From a virus, in IMG/VR virus record IMGVR_UViG_3300009502_000130, positions 1 through 33,760 of that record: a stretch of DNA of 33,760 nucleotides; one strand, given 5' to 3'. Position numbers and translations under genes: made by a program. Of the stretch, positions 1-7,020 are shown piece by piece; position 1 is the stretch's first letter, and each line of letters begins with the position of its first letter. The notes beneath the pieces were generated by a model. The model saw only the letters and a list, made by a program, of their open reading frames with translations, searched no databases and was not told the origin of the DNA.

Positions 1-125
1 GAAACCAGATAACGGTCGGAACGACCGTATAAGCCGTCTGTCTTGACATAAGACTTTGTTAGAAATAACGAAGCAGTTGATTGGGTCGGAAACACCTACG
101 TCTTTAGCGTAGGGGTAGTTCATAT
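1..125 (+). mobile_element. IS200/IS605-type right end, omega-RNA-like
   Basis: The first 125 bases form a string of hairpins. There is a perfect 7-bp stem with a GAA loop at 12-28, a GTCTT/AAGAC stem at 40-54, a GAAA-loop stem at about 56-71, and a CCTACG/CGTAGG stem around TCTTTAG at 95-113, followed by GGGGTAGTTCAT. The last part has the form of IS200/IS605 right ends, and a chain of hairpins before it is what TnpB-associated guide (omega) RNAs look like. The tnpB gene, if present, would lie upstream outside the window. Only the palindrome and end sequence are seen directly; an RNA product is inferred. Confidence 0.5.
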
Positions 126-130
126 CCATA

Positions 131-958
131 ATGAATAATATCAAAACATTTCTGAAACAATGCATTGCAGAAGTATTGGTTGAGCCAGCAAAGCAATTCA
201 ATCGTCTGCAAGGAAAGAAAATGCGTTCACTGATAAAGCAGTGTATCGCAGAAGTTATAATTGAGCCTGTTTCACGTAAGATGAAGGTATATGGAAATCC
301 TAAGCGTCTTCAAATGGCTCACTTAATTAAAGAATGCGTAATGGAGGTTTTGAAAGAAAACCTATTGTCCGAAATTTTCGATCCTCAATCTCAAGGTCCA
401 AATATGGTGGAAGAAAATCCGTATCCAGCGATGAATGCCAAGATGCGGATGATGGACGAGCAAGAAAATAAGCCCAAAGAAGATGCGTGGACAAGATATG
501 AAAAAGGATATGATGCTGGTCAAGTCCATAAGAGAAGTGGTATAAAGCCAGAAGGTCCGATGGATTCCGTAACTTCGGTTGGTTATCATGATGCACTCAA
601 AGGAAAGGCTAAATCTTCTCCCGAAGTTGTTCGAAAGACTATTAAAGAAACCGAACCCCAGGGGCGTTACTCCAAACAAATAGGGGTAACTCCATCTCAG
701 TCTTCTAGCGATACAAATATTGCGGAATATGAAAACTATCTCAAGGAAGCAAGTCGTACACAATCTACCAGTATTCATTGGACTTGTCCGCATTGTGGAA
801 AATTGACTAATATTGATGTTGAAATTGAATCTTCCTCTGATTATATTGCTTGTGCCGACTGTGAGCATTGCGGCAAAGAAATCAATAGTCCAAAGTTAGA
901 TCAACAAATTTATAAAACCGTTGTCGATCATTGTTCTAGTCAACAACCCCTACCCTAA
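131..958 (+). CDS. Tag-repeat protein with C-terminal zinc ribbon, unknown function
   Basis: I do not recognise this 275-residue protein. Its N terminus carries three copies of one short motif: FLKQCIAEVLVEP (residues 7-19), LIKQCIAEVIIEP (34-46) and LIKECVMEVLKEN (65-77), joined by basic linkers. These resemble the (I/L)xE capsid-targeting/cleavage peptides seen on other proteins here. The middle (about 90-215) is polar and probably disordered. The C terminus has CPHCG and CADCEHCG, spaced like a zinc ribbon. The last residues (QQPLP) and the stop lie inside an IS605-type palindrome, so the natural C terminus may have been replaced. The start follows directly after the element at 1-125. Confidence 0.75.
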   Translation: MNNIKTFLKQCIAEVLVEPAKQFNRLQGKKMRSLIKQCIAEVIIEPVSRKMKVYGNPKRLQMAHLIKECVMEVLKENLLSEIFDPQSQGPNMVEENPYPAMNAKMRMMDEQENKPKEDAWTRYEKGYDAGQVHKRSGIKPEGPMDSVTSVGYHDALKGKAKSSPEVVRKTIKETEPQGRYSKQIGVTPSQSSSDTNIAEYENYLKEASRTQSTSIHWTCPHCGKLTNIDVEIESSSDYIACADCEHCGKEINSPKLDQQIYKTVVDHCSSQQPLP

Positions 959-969
959 AGGGATAGGGG
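947..969 (-). repeat. IS200/IS605-type palindrome (minus orientation)
   Basis: A CCCCTA/TAGGGG plus CCC/GGG stem encloses a TTTA loop when read on the minus strand and is followed there by TTGTTGAC, like an IS200/IS605 right end. The 23-bp core is identical, in inverse orientation, to the palindrome at 6415-6437. The stop codon of the preceding gene (956-958) lies in the loop. Confidence 0.6.
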
Positions 970-1014
970 CTTGTAATACTTCTCTACTAAAGGCAGGATG
1001 CAATTATTTGATAC

Positions 1015-1042
1015 TTGACTTCGTATCCACCTGTGTTATATT
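1015..1042 (+). promoter_or_regulatory. Sigma70-like early promoter for the RlaP-like gene
   Basis: TTGACT (1015-1020), a 16-nt spacer and TATATT (1037-1042) lie 13 nt before the ATG at 1056. The same arrangement recurs before other non-structural genes in this window. It supports starting the gene at 1056 rather than at the ATG at 921. Confidence 0.6.
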
Positions 1043-1055
1043 GGTGGCGAAAATC

Positions 1056-2222
1056 ATGGAATGGTTACATAAAAATCTTGTATATTTGACCGTGCATGGT
1101 AGTCGTGCATATGGTATGGCGAACGATATGTCTGATTTAGACGTTAAAGGTATTGTCGTCCCACCAAGGGAGGTCGAATATCATCTTTATAACAGGTTTG
1201 AGCAAGCCGAAAATAATGAGGAAATTAACGCTATAGTTTCTCACATGGCAAATCCAAAAAATCCAAAAATTGAAGGAACCGTGTATTCCCTTCGAAAATT
1301 TTTTGTGCTTGCAGCGGAAGTAAATCCGAATATCATAGAATTGTTATTTACAGATGAATCCGACCATATTGTAATGGCTCCTACGATGAAGCAATTGATA
1401 AACCACCGGGAGTTATTTTTATCGAACAAAGCTCGTTATACTTTCAGTGGTTACAGTGCGGCGCAACTTAAAAAAATAGAACGACATCGTAAATGGATTA
1501 TTCTCGGCGAAGTTCTGCCTCCTAAGCGTGAAGATTTTGGTCTGCCACCAATCCCCGAAAAGGGATTGGACGAGGTATTCGGGCACATCAAGTCCGTGGT
1601 CGAGTCGTGGAACCTTAATCAGTTCCTACTCGGAGAAATGGACCGTGCCGAACTCAAGAACGTTATTTGGGAACTGATGTCAAATGTGACCGAGAAAGAA
1701 ATCTCGGTTTCCAATTGGCCTGACATTTATGCCGAGGCAGTCATACATAAAATGGCGAAAGAGTTCAATCTTAAAGATGAACTCGTTAAGTATATCTATG
1801 CCGAACGGTCCTACACGAAAGTAAAGCAAGTATATGATAGTTGGATTCTGTGGAAAAAAGAAAGAAATCCCGCACGAAGAGAGTTGGAAATAAAATCTGG
1901 GTATGACACAAAACACGCAGCAATGTTGGTTCGACTTCTACGAGTCGGGTATGAAATTCTTACAACCGGAAAAGTTATTGTCAACCGACATGGACTTGAC
2001 GCCGATGAACTACTTGCCGTTAAAAATGGTGCGTGGTCCTTCGAGAAAGTCATGGAATTCAAGGACGAGATGGAAGGCAAATTAGAGGCTGAGTATCTTC
2101 GTCAGAAGAAACTCATTGCCGAAGGCAAGCCTACGCCTATCCCTCGTGAGGTGAATAAGGTAAAGTTGAATGAGTTATATCATCAACTCTACAATGAATA
2201 TTGGAATAATCAAGAAAAATGA
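1056..2222 (+). CDS. RlaP-type DNA polymerase beta superfamily nucleotidyltransferase
   Basis: The 388-residue protein begins with the nucleotidyltransferase signature HGSRAYGM...SDLDVKG. It has the G15-S16 loop and the metal-binding pair D27/D29, typical of the Pol-beta superfamily branch called RlaP (RNA-ligase-associated, PF10127-like), which occurs next to RNA repair genes in bacteria and phages. Substrate and reaction cannot be read from the sequence. The frame is open upstream to 921, but that segment crosses the IS605-type palindrome and the promoter, so 1056 is preferred. The next gene starts 4 nt after the stop, indicating one transcript. Family assignment is fairly secure; a role in RNA end repair is inferred from the family. 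Confidence 0.82.
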   Translation: MEWLHKNLVYLTVHGSRAYGMANDMSDLDVKGIVVPPREVEYHLYNRFEQAENNEEINAIVSHMANPKNPKIEGTVYSLRKFFVLAAEVNPNIIELLFTDESDHIVMAPTMKQLINHRELFLSNKARYTFSGYSAAQLKKIERHRKWIILGEVLPPKREDFGLPPIPEKGLDEVFGHIKSVVESWNLNQFLLGEMDRAELKNVIWELMSNVTEKEISVSNWPDIYAEAVIHKMAKEFNLKDELVKYIYAERSYTKVKQVYDSWILWKKERNPARRELEIKSGYDTKHAAMLVRLLRVGYEILTTGKVIVNRHGLDADELLAVKNGAWSFEKVMEFKDEMEGKLEAEYLRQKKLIAEGKPTPIPREVNKVKLNELYHQLYNEYWNNQEK

Positions 2223-2226
2223 TTTT

Positions 2227-3054
2227 ATGATCGGAGCCATTCTTGGGGATATTATCGGTTCACCTTATGAGGGAGGACATAGAACTTCTGTAACTACGAC
2301 TGAATTTCCATTGTTCAGTCCTAATTCTAGATTCACAGATGATAGTGTTTTAACTTGCGCCACAGCACAGGCACTAATGCATCCATCATTCTTGCCATTT
2401 TCCCGTCGTTTTGCACAGCAATACAAACAGTGGGGAATGCGCTATTCTGATAGAGGATATGGCAGCAAATTCAAAGAATGGATGGCCAATCCGAAATTTT
2501 CCGTAGTTAATAGCTATGCGAATGGTTGTATGATGCGATGTAGTCCAATTCCAATGATGTATGATAGAATAACTTCATTGAAGAGAGCATTGCAAAGTAT
2601 TGCTTATACTCATGCGTCCCCCGAATCTGCTCGTGGAGTTCAGTCTATTGTCGAAGCTATTTGGATGGCTAGGAACGGATCAAGTAAACACGAAATTAAA
2701 GCCCGAGTCCAAGAACAATACGGGCATATGCTTAATCTTACATTGAAAGAATTAAGAGCCAAGTGGTCACGGGATATTCGTTGCAATCTTACTGCTCCAC
2801 AGGCATTAATATGCTTTATGGAATCCGACAATTATGAGTCAGCAGTCCGAAATGCCGTCTATACATTGGGAGATACTGATACTGTCGCCGCCATTGCAGG
2901 GTCAATTGCCGAGGCGTTCTATGGAGTTCAAACTATTCCTTTCTCCATGATTGACGAGGCGAAAATTCGTCTTACACCAGAGATGATTGAAACTGTCAAT
3001 GCATTTTACAGTAAGTGCGGAGCGGATAAATTCGGGACAATCTTTACGTTGTGA
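2227..3054 (+). CDS. ADP-ribosylglycohydrolase (DraG/ARH family)
   Basis: Predicted to remove ADP-ribose from modified macromolecules with two Mg ions. The 275-residue chain shows the family blocks in order: GAILGDIIGSPYEG at the N terminus, FTDDSVLT (metal ligands T37, D38, D39), YANGCMMRCSP near 98-107 (usual form GNGSxMRxxP), YTHASPES near 127-134, and LGDTDTVAAIAGSIAEAFYG near 214-233 (ligands D216, D218). All metal ligands are present, so it should be active. The start at 2227 is chosen because GAILGDxxG normally sits at the extreme N terminus and the upstream gene ends at 2222. It is co-transcribed with the RlaP-like gene. The target (protein, nucleic acid or small molecule) is unknown. 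Confidence 0.88.
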   Translation: MIGAILGDIIGSPYEGGHRTSVTTTEFPLFSPNSRFTDDSVLTCATAQALMHPSFLPFSRRFAQQYKQWGMRYSDRGYGSKFKEWMANPKFSVVNSYANGCMMRCSPIPMMYDRITSLKRALQSIAYTHASPESARGVQSIVEAIWMARNGSSKHEIKARVQEQYGHMLNLTLKELRAKWSRDIRCNLTAPQALICFMESDNYESAVRNAVYTLGDTDTVAAIAGSIAEAFYGVQTIPFSMIDEAKIRLTPEMIETVNAFYSKCGADKFGTIFTL

Positions 3055-3058
3055 AAAG

Positions 3059-4687
3059 CTATGGATTAGTCCATTCATACTTCAAACTTCCACAGTCCCA
3101 TATTCTATCCCATCCATTCAACTGCATATTTTCCCATTCAGTAAGTATCGGGTCAAATGTTTGTAATTTTTTGGAAAGTTCTGTTTTTCTGAATGCAAAT
3201 CTATGAAATCGTTTTTGATAATTGTGTTTATTTATATACCAATAATTTGGAACTCCATCCGATACCTTTTGAAACCCAATTTTTTCATAGAGATTTCCTT
3301 TGCTCCATCGTCGGTCCGCATATGATACAATTTTGCGGGGGCTGTATTTTTTGATAAAATATGATAAGAGTTTTCCAGCTATTCCAACAACATTTTTTGA
3401 TGTGGCAAATCGTATAAGTTCATATGTGTCATTGAAATGAGATTTTTTATATCCCATAATTTTTCTTAATTTTCCAAAAGTCATTACCGAAACTAATTCG
3501 GAATTATAATATGCTCCGATATGAATGGATGATTTATCGGAGCCTTGAATATGATACATATTTAGAAATTGACATCCGTCGGGAAATGATATTTCTCGCA
3601 ATGTACATTTTCTAGCATAAATCGAATTTTCTATAGATATATTGAGAATATGAGATAATTTTCTTTTAACTATCTCCTTTTTATTTATCCATTCGTCTTC
3701 AAATATTTGAATTAGATAAATCCCTCTATCTTTACATTTTTCCGTTTTATTTAAATGATATAATTTCGATTTTCCGCCAGCAATTTCGGAATGATAATAG
3801 TTCCCATTTAGTTCTATTGCTATTTTTTCCTTGGGCAAATAAATATCTATCTCAAATTTATTATCAAATTCTTTCCTGCAATTAAATCTTATAATTCCAT
3901 TGTATATCTTTTGTATGAATTCTTTTAATTCATTTTCTATTTGAGAACGAGGCATTGGATTACATTTATAGCACTGAACACCTATGTAATTATTCTCAAA
4001 TTCGTTTCCGCATTTTGTACATTTAAACTGATACAATTTCCCTTTGTTGAATCCTATGAATTCAGTTTGAGAAAATTGAGGAATAATTGATGTATTTTCA
4101 AGAAGTTTATCGTATATTTTTTTACACCAAGTCATAGATGTTTTTCGGGAAATTTCGGGCAACATCATTGGGTGTATTACTCCGTATTTCTTTACATTAT
4201 TTTGATGGGTGTTATTTTTTACTGTTTCGGACGATTTACTATATTCCAATCCATATTTTATCAGATTGGTTTGTTTTATTTTTTCAATGATTGATGGCAG
4301 TCGAAAAACATTATCTACGCCGTATTTGTCCAAACATCCTTGTTTAGATCTCGTTTGTATCTCGGAAGATGACATTGCTTCGATAGTTCCAAATTTCTGA
4401 AGACATGTTTTTTGAACCCGCCTTCTTATTTCAGGAGATAATCCAGCGTTGGTTACCCCATAGGTTTTCATTGTTGAATTTTCCCGTTTTTTTACAATAC
4501 ATTTTTTGCCACAACACGTGTCAATTTCGGACTCGGAATTTCGACGAGCCATGAATATTTTCTCCGAGGATTTTTCAAATATAATGCCACAGATGTCACA
4601 CTTTGCTATAATAATTCGGCTGGAAAATTTCCCTGTGGAATTCGGGTCGATGTTGTACTTTCGAATTGTTTCTTCGTGTAAAATCAT
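3059..4687 (-). CDS. Vsr-like (EDxHD) homing endonuclease with KYGV repeats
   Basis: This 542-residue protein is probably a free-standing homing endonuclease. An N-terminal CDIC zinc motif (30-33) is followed by repeats ending in K(Y/F)G (about 74-170) like those of phage endonuclease DNA-binding arrays, then CTKC and CYKC (223-242). The catalytic block of the EDxHD/Vsr type has FEIDIYL (E279, D281), ELNGNYYHSE (H299) and IFEDEW (E330, D331). The C terminus (about 355-500) resembles a GNAT-like domain and matches the endonuclease at 24626-26398 closely, including SYADRRWS and TEWENMQLNG. It ends 4 nt from the convergent ARH gene. It is more AT-rich than the virion genes and has its own promoter. 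Confidence 0.85.
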   Translation of the reverse strand: MILHEETIRKYNIDPNSTGKFSSRIIIAKCDICGIIFEKSSEKIFMARRNSESEIDTCCGKKCIVKKRENSTMKTYGVTNAGLSPEIRRRVQKTCLQKFGTIEAMSSSEIQTRSKQGCLDKYGVDNVFRLPSIIEKIKQTNLIKYGLEYSKSSETVKNNTHQNNVKKYGVIHPMMLPEISRKTSMTWCKKIYDKLLENTSIIPQFSQTEFIGFNKGKLYQFKCTKCGNEFENNYIGVQCYKCNPMPRSQIENELKEFIQKIYNGIIRFNCRKEFDNKFEIDIYLPKEKIAIELNGNYYHSEIAGGKSKLYHLNKTEKCKDRGIYLIQIFEDEWINKKEIVKRKLSHILNISIENSIYARKCTLREISFPDGCQFLNMYHIQGSDKSSIHIGAYYNSELVSVMTFGKLRKIMGYKKSHFNDTYELIRFATSKNVVGIAGKLLSYFIKKYSPRKIVSYADRRWSKGNLYEKIGFQKVSDGVPNYWYINKHNYQKRFHRFAFRKTELSKKLQTFDPILTEWENMQLNGWDRIWDCGSLKYEWTNP

Positions 4688-4711
4688 AGATAATATCCTA
4701 TATCATGATGT

Positions 4712-4739
4712 AGTATATCGGAAAAAAATAAAATGTCAA
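4712..4739 (-). promoter_or_regulatory. Sigma70-like promoter for the endonuclease gene
   Basis: On the minus strand TTGACA (4739-4734), a 16-nt spacer and TATACT (4717-4712) lie 24 nt before the ATG at 4687. It is one of the best -35/-10 matches in the window. Confidence 0.65.
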
Positions 4740-4806
4740 CTTTTTAGAAAATTATTTCGTGCGGCAGTATTTCTAAGCGTTTTAAACCTTTAGGGTGTGG
4801 AGTATG

Positions 4807-5307
4807 TCAACGCTTTTTCTTAGATTCGTTCTGGAGGGGCTGAGGGCCGGGAACTTCCCGATGTTGTTGGTTATTGCCTTGGTTATCATTTAAATTATAG
4901 TACCGACCTAAAATATGACCGATGTCCTGGTAAGCTACACCAGCTTGTTGCATACGAGCATAAGTTTCTTGAACAATTTTCCGAAACTCGGAGGCTCGTT
5001 TTTTCAAATTTTGCATGTCTTTAGTAACAATGTCTTTCTGAAACCATTCTGTACATTCGTTGATCGCATAGGATTCCGCAAGTTCACAGAGTTCAGTAAT
5101 ACCTTTGGCAGAACTCATAAGGGCTTCTTCGTTTTTTAAACATTCTCCAAAGTTCTCATACATGGCAGCAAGTTCCATTAGTTTCTTTTTTTTCTCAGGT
5201 GGCATTGGAGGTGGCGTCTCGCCAAAACCGTTATCGGGAAGAGTATTATTTTGCACTGCTTCTACAATGCGCTTCAAAGTTAGTTTAGTCGTCTTAGGAA
5301 TGCTCAT
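4807..5307 (-). CDS. Small late protein, possibly virion-packaged, unknown function
   Basis: Not recognised. The 166-residue protein is largely helical, with a proline-rich segment near 31-37 (TPPPMPP), then KKKK, and a basic C terminus. Its N terminus, TKLTLKRIVEAV, fits the basic/hydrophobic peptide plus (I/L)xE pattern (IVE before A) shared by several proteins here. A TATTTATA octamer lies 7 nt before the ATG and no Shine-Dalgarno is visible. It heads a minus-strand series with 5341-5664 and 5697-6392, each with its own start signal. Confidence 0.7.
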   Translation of the reverse strand: MSIPKTTKLTLKRIVEAVQNNTLPDNGFGETPPPMPPEKKKKLMELAAMYENFGECLKNEEALMSSAKGITELCELAESYAINECTEWFQKDIVTKDMQNLKKRASEFRKIVQETYARMQQAGVAYQDIGHILGRYYNLNDNQGNNQQHREVPGPQPLQNESKKKR

Positions 5308-5314
5308 ATTATCT

Positions 5315-5322
5315 TATAAATA
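5315..5322 (-). promoter_or_regulatory. TATTTATA late-promoter-like box
   Basis: TATTTATA on the coding (minus) strand, 7 nt before the ATG at 5307. If it acts as a -10 element, transcription would start at or beside the start codon. Confidence 0.5.
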
Positions 5323-5340
5323 TCGGTGAAATAAGGATTG

Positions 5341-5664
5341 TCACATGTTTTTCTCAAGCTGAGGTTGTTTATAATTATCAAAATATTCGATGACATCATT
5401 AAAACATTTGAATCTTTTTGCGGGTTGCTTCGGTTCCTCAATATAAAAATAAGAAGTCTTTTTTCCAGACGCTTCATCAAGACTCGATTTCTTATAAATT
5501 GTCATCTTAGGAGGCTTTTCTGTTTGCATGTGATGGTCATCTTTGACTTTGAATCCCATTGTTAAAAGGTGATCCACATCGGGCCATCTCAAATCATCTA
5601 TTTTTATTAACCCCGATTCCTTTTCGTCGTTAGCGGAGTGTAAAAGTTCTGTGAGTTTTATCAT
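5341..5664 (-). CDS. Small late protein with MIKL-type N-terminal tag
   Basis: Not recognised. The 107-residue protein begins MIKLTELLHSAN, matching the tag of the proteins at 14364, 16377 and 32925 except that the cleavage-type glutamate is replaced (HSA instead of xEA). The remainder is polar and charged, without visible membrane segments or metal motifs. TATTTATA lies only 3 nt before the ATG, leaving no room for a ribosome binding site. A capsid-internal protein is a reasonable guess, not shown. Confidence 0.7.
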   Translation of the reverse strand: MIKLTELLHSANDEKESGLIKIDDLRWPDVDHLLTMGFKVKDDHHMQTEKPPKMTIYKKSSLDEASGKKTSYFYIEEPKQPAKRFKCFNDVIEYFDNYKQPQLEKNM

Positions 5665-5667
5665 ACT

Positions 5668-5675
5668 TATAAATA
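5668..5675 (-). promoter_or_regulatory. TATTTATA late-promoter-like box
   Basis: TATTTATA on the minus strand 3 nt before the ATG at 5664, the shortest gap in the series. Any transcript from it would be leaderless or start just inside the gene. Confidence 0.5.
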
Positions 5676-5696
5676 GTTAAGTTTCCGACTACTCAT

Positions 5697-6392
5697 TTAC
5701 TTCTCTTCTCCATCTTCGGCTCCTTCTGGTTGGCCTTCTTCTTCCGCCGATTCATATTTAGAAAATGCGGTCCAGCAAAATTGATTTCCTTCTTTTACTT
5801 TCTTAATTACAGTAGTAGTGTTTTTTCCGAAGTCATCGGTCATTTCATATTTCAATAAGAACTTATCACTACTTGTAGGTTTCTCATGCGAAAGTCCAAG
5901 TTTAGCTAGAAACCTAATTAAAATATTAGCTCCTTCAGTTTCATTAATAAAGGTAATGCTTTTTTGAATACGAATTTTGTCATCTATAGTTGTCTCATCA
6001 TCCTCGGATGGTTCGTTGGCAGCAGTATTGGATGGAGTTGATTGCATTGGCTGAGCTGGTTGCATTGGCTGGGCTGTTTGGGCGGGAGGATATGATGCTA
6101 ACTCGGTTACTAATGCCTGCCGTTCCTTCGGTGTCATTTCAATACCACGACATTGATTTACATAGCTATCAAAATCTGCGTTGGTATCAAATGTCTTAGC
6201 AATTACGTTTGGTTGTGGACGAGAATCTCCGCCTGTAAATTCATTTTCGGATACTGATAGATTTCCGCTTGCTGGAATATCAGTTTCTCCACCAATACAT
6301 CCTTCTTTGAATTTTCGTAAGCCAACAAGAAGCTTACGCTTCTGATCTTCACTCATTTGTTCTTTTAATGCTCTCAGCCGCTTGATGTTCAT
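5697..6392 (-). CDS. Acidic-tailed protein with PAQPMQ repeat, unknown function
   Basis: Not recognised. The 231-residue protein starts with a basic helix (MNIKRLRALKEQMSED). It has a low-complexity stretch near 102-118 with PAQPMQ repeats, a folded-looking segment near 140-210, and a strongly acidic C terminus rich in EEEG. The ATG at 6392 follows a clear Shine-Dalgarno (AAAGGA, 5 nt gap), unlike the leaderless-looking neighbours. That ribosome site borders a long palindrome (6401-6450) that could fold in the mRNA. Likely a late structural or internal protein from its context. Confidence 0.72.
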   Translation of the reverse strand: MNIKRLRALKEQMSEDQKRKLLVGLRKFKEGCIGGETDIPASGNLSVSENEFTGGDSRPQPNVIAKTFDTNADFDSYVNQCRGIEMTPKERQALVTELASYPPAQTAQPMQPAQPMQSTPSNTAANEPSEDDETTIDDKIRIQKSITFINETEGANILIRFLAKLGLSHEKPTSSDKFLLKYEMTDDFGKNTTTVIKKVKEGNQFCWTAFSKYESAEEEGQPEGAEDGEEK

Positions 6393-6400
6393 GTTTTTCC

Positions 6401-6450
6401 TTTCGTTGCGGAAACCCCTATCCCTTTAGGGTAGGGGATGAGCAACGAAA
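6401..6450 (+). repeat. IS200/IS605-type palindrome inside a 9-bp inverted repeat
   Basis: The core at 6415-6437 is CCCCTA-t-CCC, TTTA loop, GGG-TAGGGG. It is the inverse of the palindrome at 947-969. It is framed by TTTCGTTGC (6401-6409) and GCAACGAAA (6442-6450), which can pair and extend the structure. The left arm overlaps the Shine-Dalgarno region of the minus-strand gene starting at 6392. Confidence 0.6.
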
Positions 6451-6556
6451 TATAATTGATAATTTCTGTTGACATGTTTCTTAGTTCCTGTTATATATAT
6501 CACAGTTCTTTGGTATATAGTTTGGATAGCAGAAAATAATTGCTTCTATCCAGTAA

Positions 6557-6789
6557 AATCAATCAAGCATCGTTTTTGTGAATAGACCAGAAGGCACTCC
6601 GCTTGCGGAGGAACCGTTATGTAGGGTCTTTGACTCACAATCAACATCCTCCTCGTTGCCCGTTAAGGGCAAGCTGGAAGGCAGGCCACGGTCAATTGGC
6701 CAATCGTCTGTAAATCTTTCTTGAATTATGTTAAGCATAAGCATTAGAGTCTGGCAAGCCCCGACCCTTCAGGGTCGCGGGTAGTTGAC
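6557..6789 (+). mobile_element. Possible decayed IS200/IS605 (tnpB tail plus right end)
   Basis: The segment ends in an IS605-type palindrome (6759-6781: CCCCGACCC, TTCA loop, GGGTCGcGGG) followed by TAGTTGAC. Upstream lie a perfect CTCCGC/GCGGAG hairpin (6597-6610), a TTGCCC/GGGCAA hairpin (6656-6672) and a 10-bp palindrome ATTGGCCAAT (6685-6694), as in an omega-RNA region. A 55-codon frame (6557-6724) is open across them and could be the tail of a degraded tnpB, but shows no zinc-ribbon or catalytic motif. The palindromic end is well supported; the tnpB reading is weak. Confidence 0.4.
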
Positions 6790-6856
6790 AATCACTCTAT
6801 AAGTATGACTGTCTAACTGCGGAATGCACATACAGACAGGAATTGCTCTTCGTGTA

Positions 6857-6864
6857 TATAAATA
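6857..6864 (-). promoter_or_regulatory. TATTTATA late-promoter-like box (minus)
   Basis: TATTTATA on the minus strand, directed towards the minus-strand block that starts at 6392 but about 460 nt away. It pairs with a plus-strand copy 36 nt further on, giving a divergent arrangement. Confidence 0.3.
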
Positions 6865-6899
6865 TCTGCGAATTTTTGTATCATTTTAATTTTCGATAC

Positions 6900-6907
6900 T
6901 ATTTATA
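6900..6907 (+). promoter_or_regulatory. TATTTATA box upstream of scaffold and capsid genes
   Basis: ACTATTTATA on the plus strand, 113 nt before the scaffold ATG. It is the only such box before the scaffold/capsid block, so it is the best candidate for its late promoter. Unlike the small genes, this transcript would have a leader with a Shine-Dalgarno. Confidence 0.45.
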
Positions 6908-7020
6908 TTCTGTAATGCCGCAATCTTTTGCCGCTAATTGACCTACCAAGGTCTTCGTTTTAATAACCTTCATTAAAGCTTCAATAGCTTTAGATTCCAA
7001 AAATAAGGAAAAATATAATT

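Larger units (their letters stand above)
6451..7020. other. Non-coding region between divergent gene blocks
   Basis: About 570 nt without a convincing gene. It holds a possible decayed IS605-like segment (6557-6789), two divergent TATTTATA boxes (6857-6864 and 6900-6907), and, just before the scaffold gene, AAGGA (7005-7009). The stretch 6451-6556 is AT-rich with no motif I can defend. Confidence 0.6.

Noticed and set aside
362-868. Minus-strand frame opposite the tag-repeat gene
   Set aside because: It is the reverse reading of a real gene, with unnatural composition and no start signals.
921-1055. N-terminal extension of the RlaP-like protein from the ATG at 921
   Set aside because: It would translate across the IS605-type palindrome and the promoter at 1015-1042, and the nucleotidyltransferase motif normally sits near the N terminus.
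3220-3240. TATTTATA inside the endonuclease gene
   Set aside because: It is within coding sequence with no gene start nearby; expected by chance in AT-rich DNA.
4770-4806. TTTAG-containing sequence ending in TATGTCAA, similar to IS605 right ends
   Set aside because: Only about 3 bp of stem can form around the loop, too weak to list with the other palindromes.
6559-6744. 61-codon minus-strand frame
   Set aside because: No ribosome site, no recognisable motif, and it lies over palindromes; better explained as chance or as the antisense of a decayed element.
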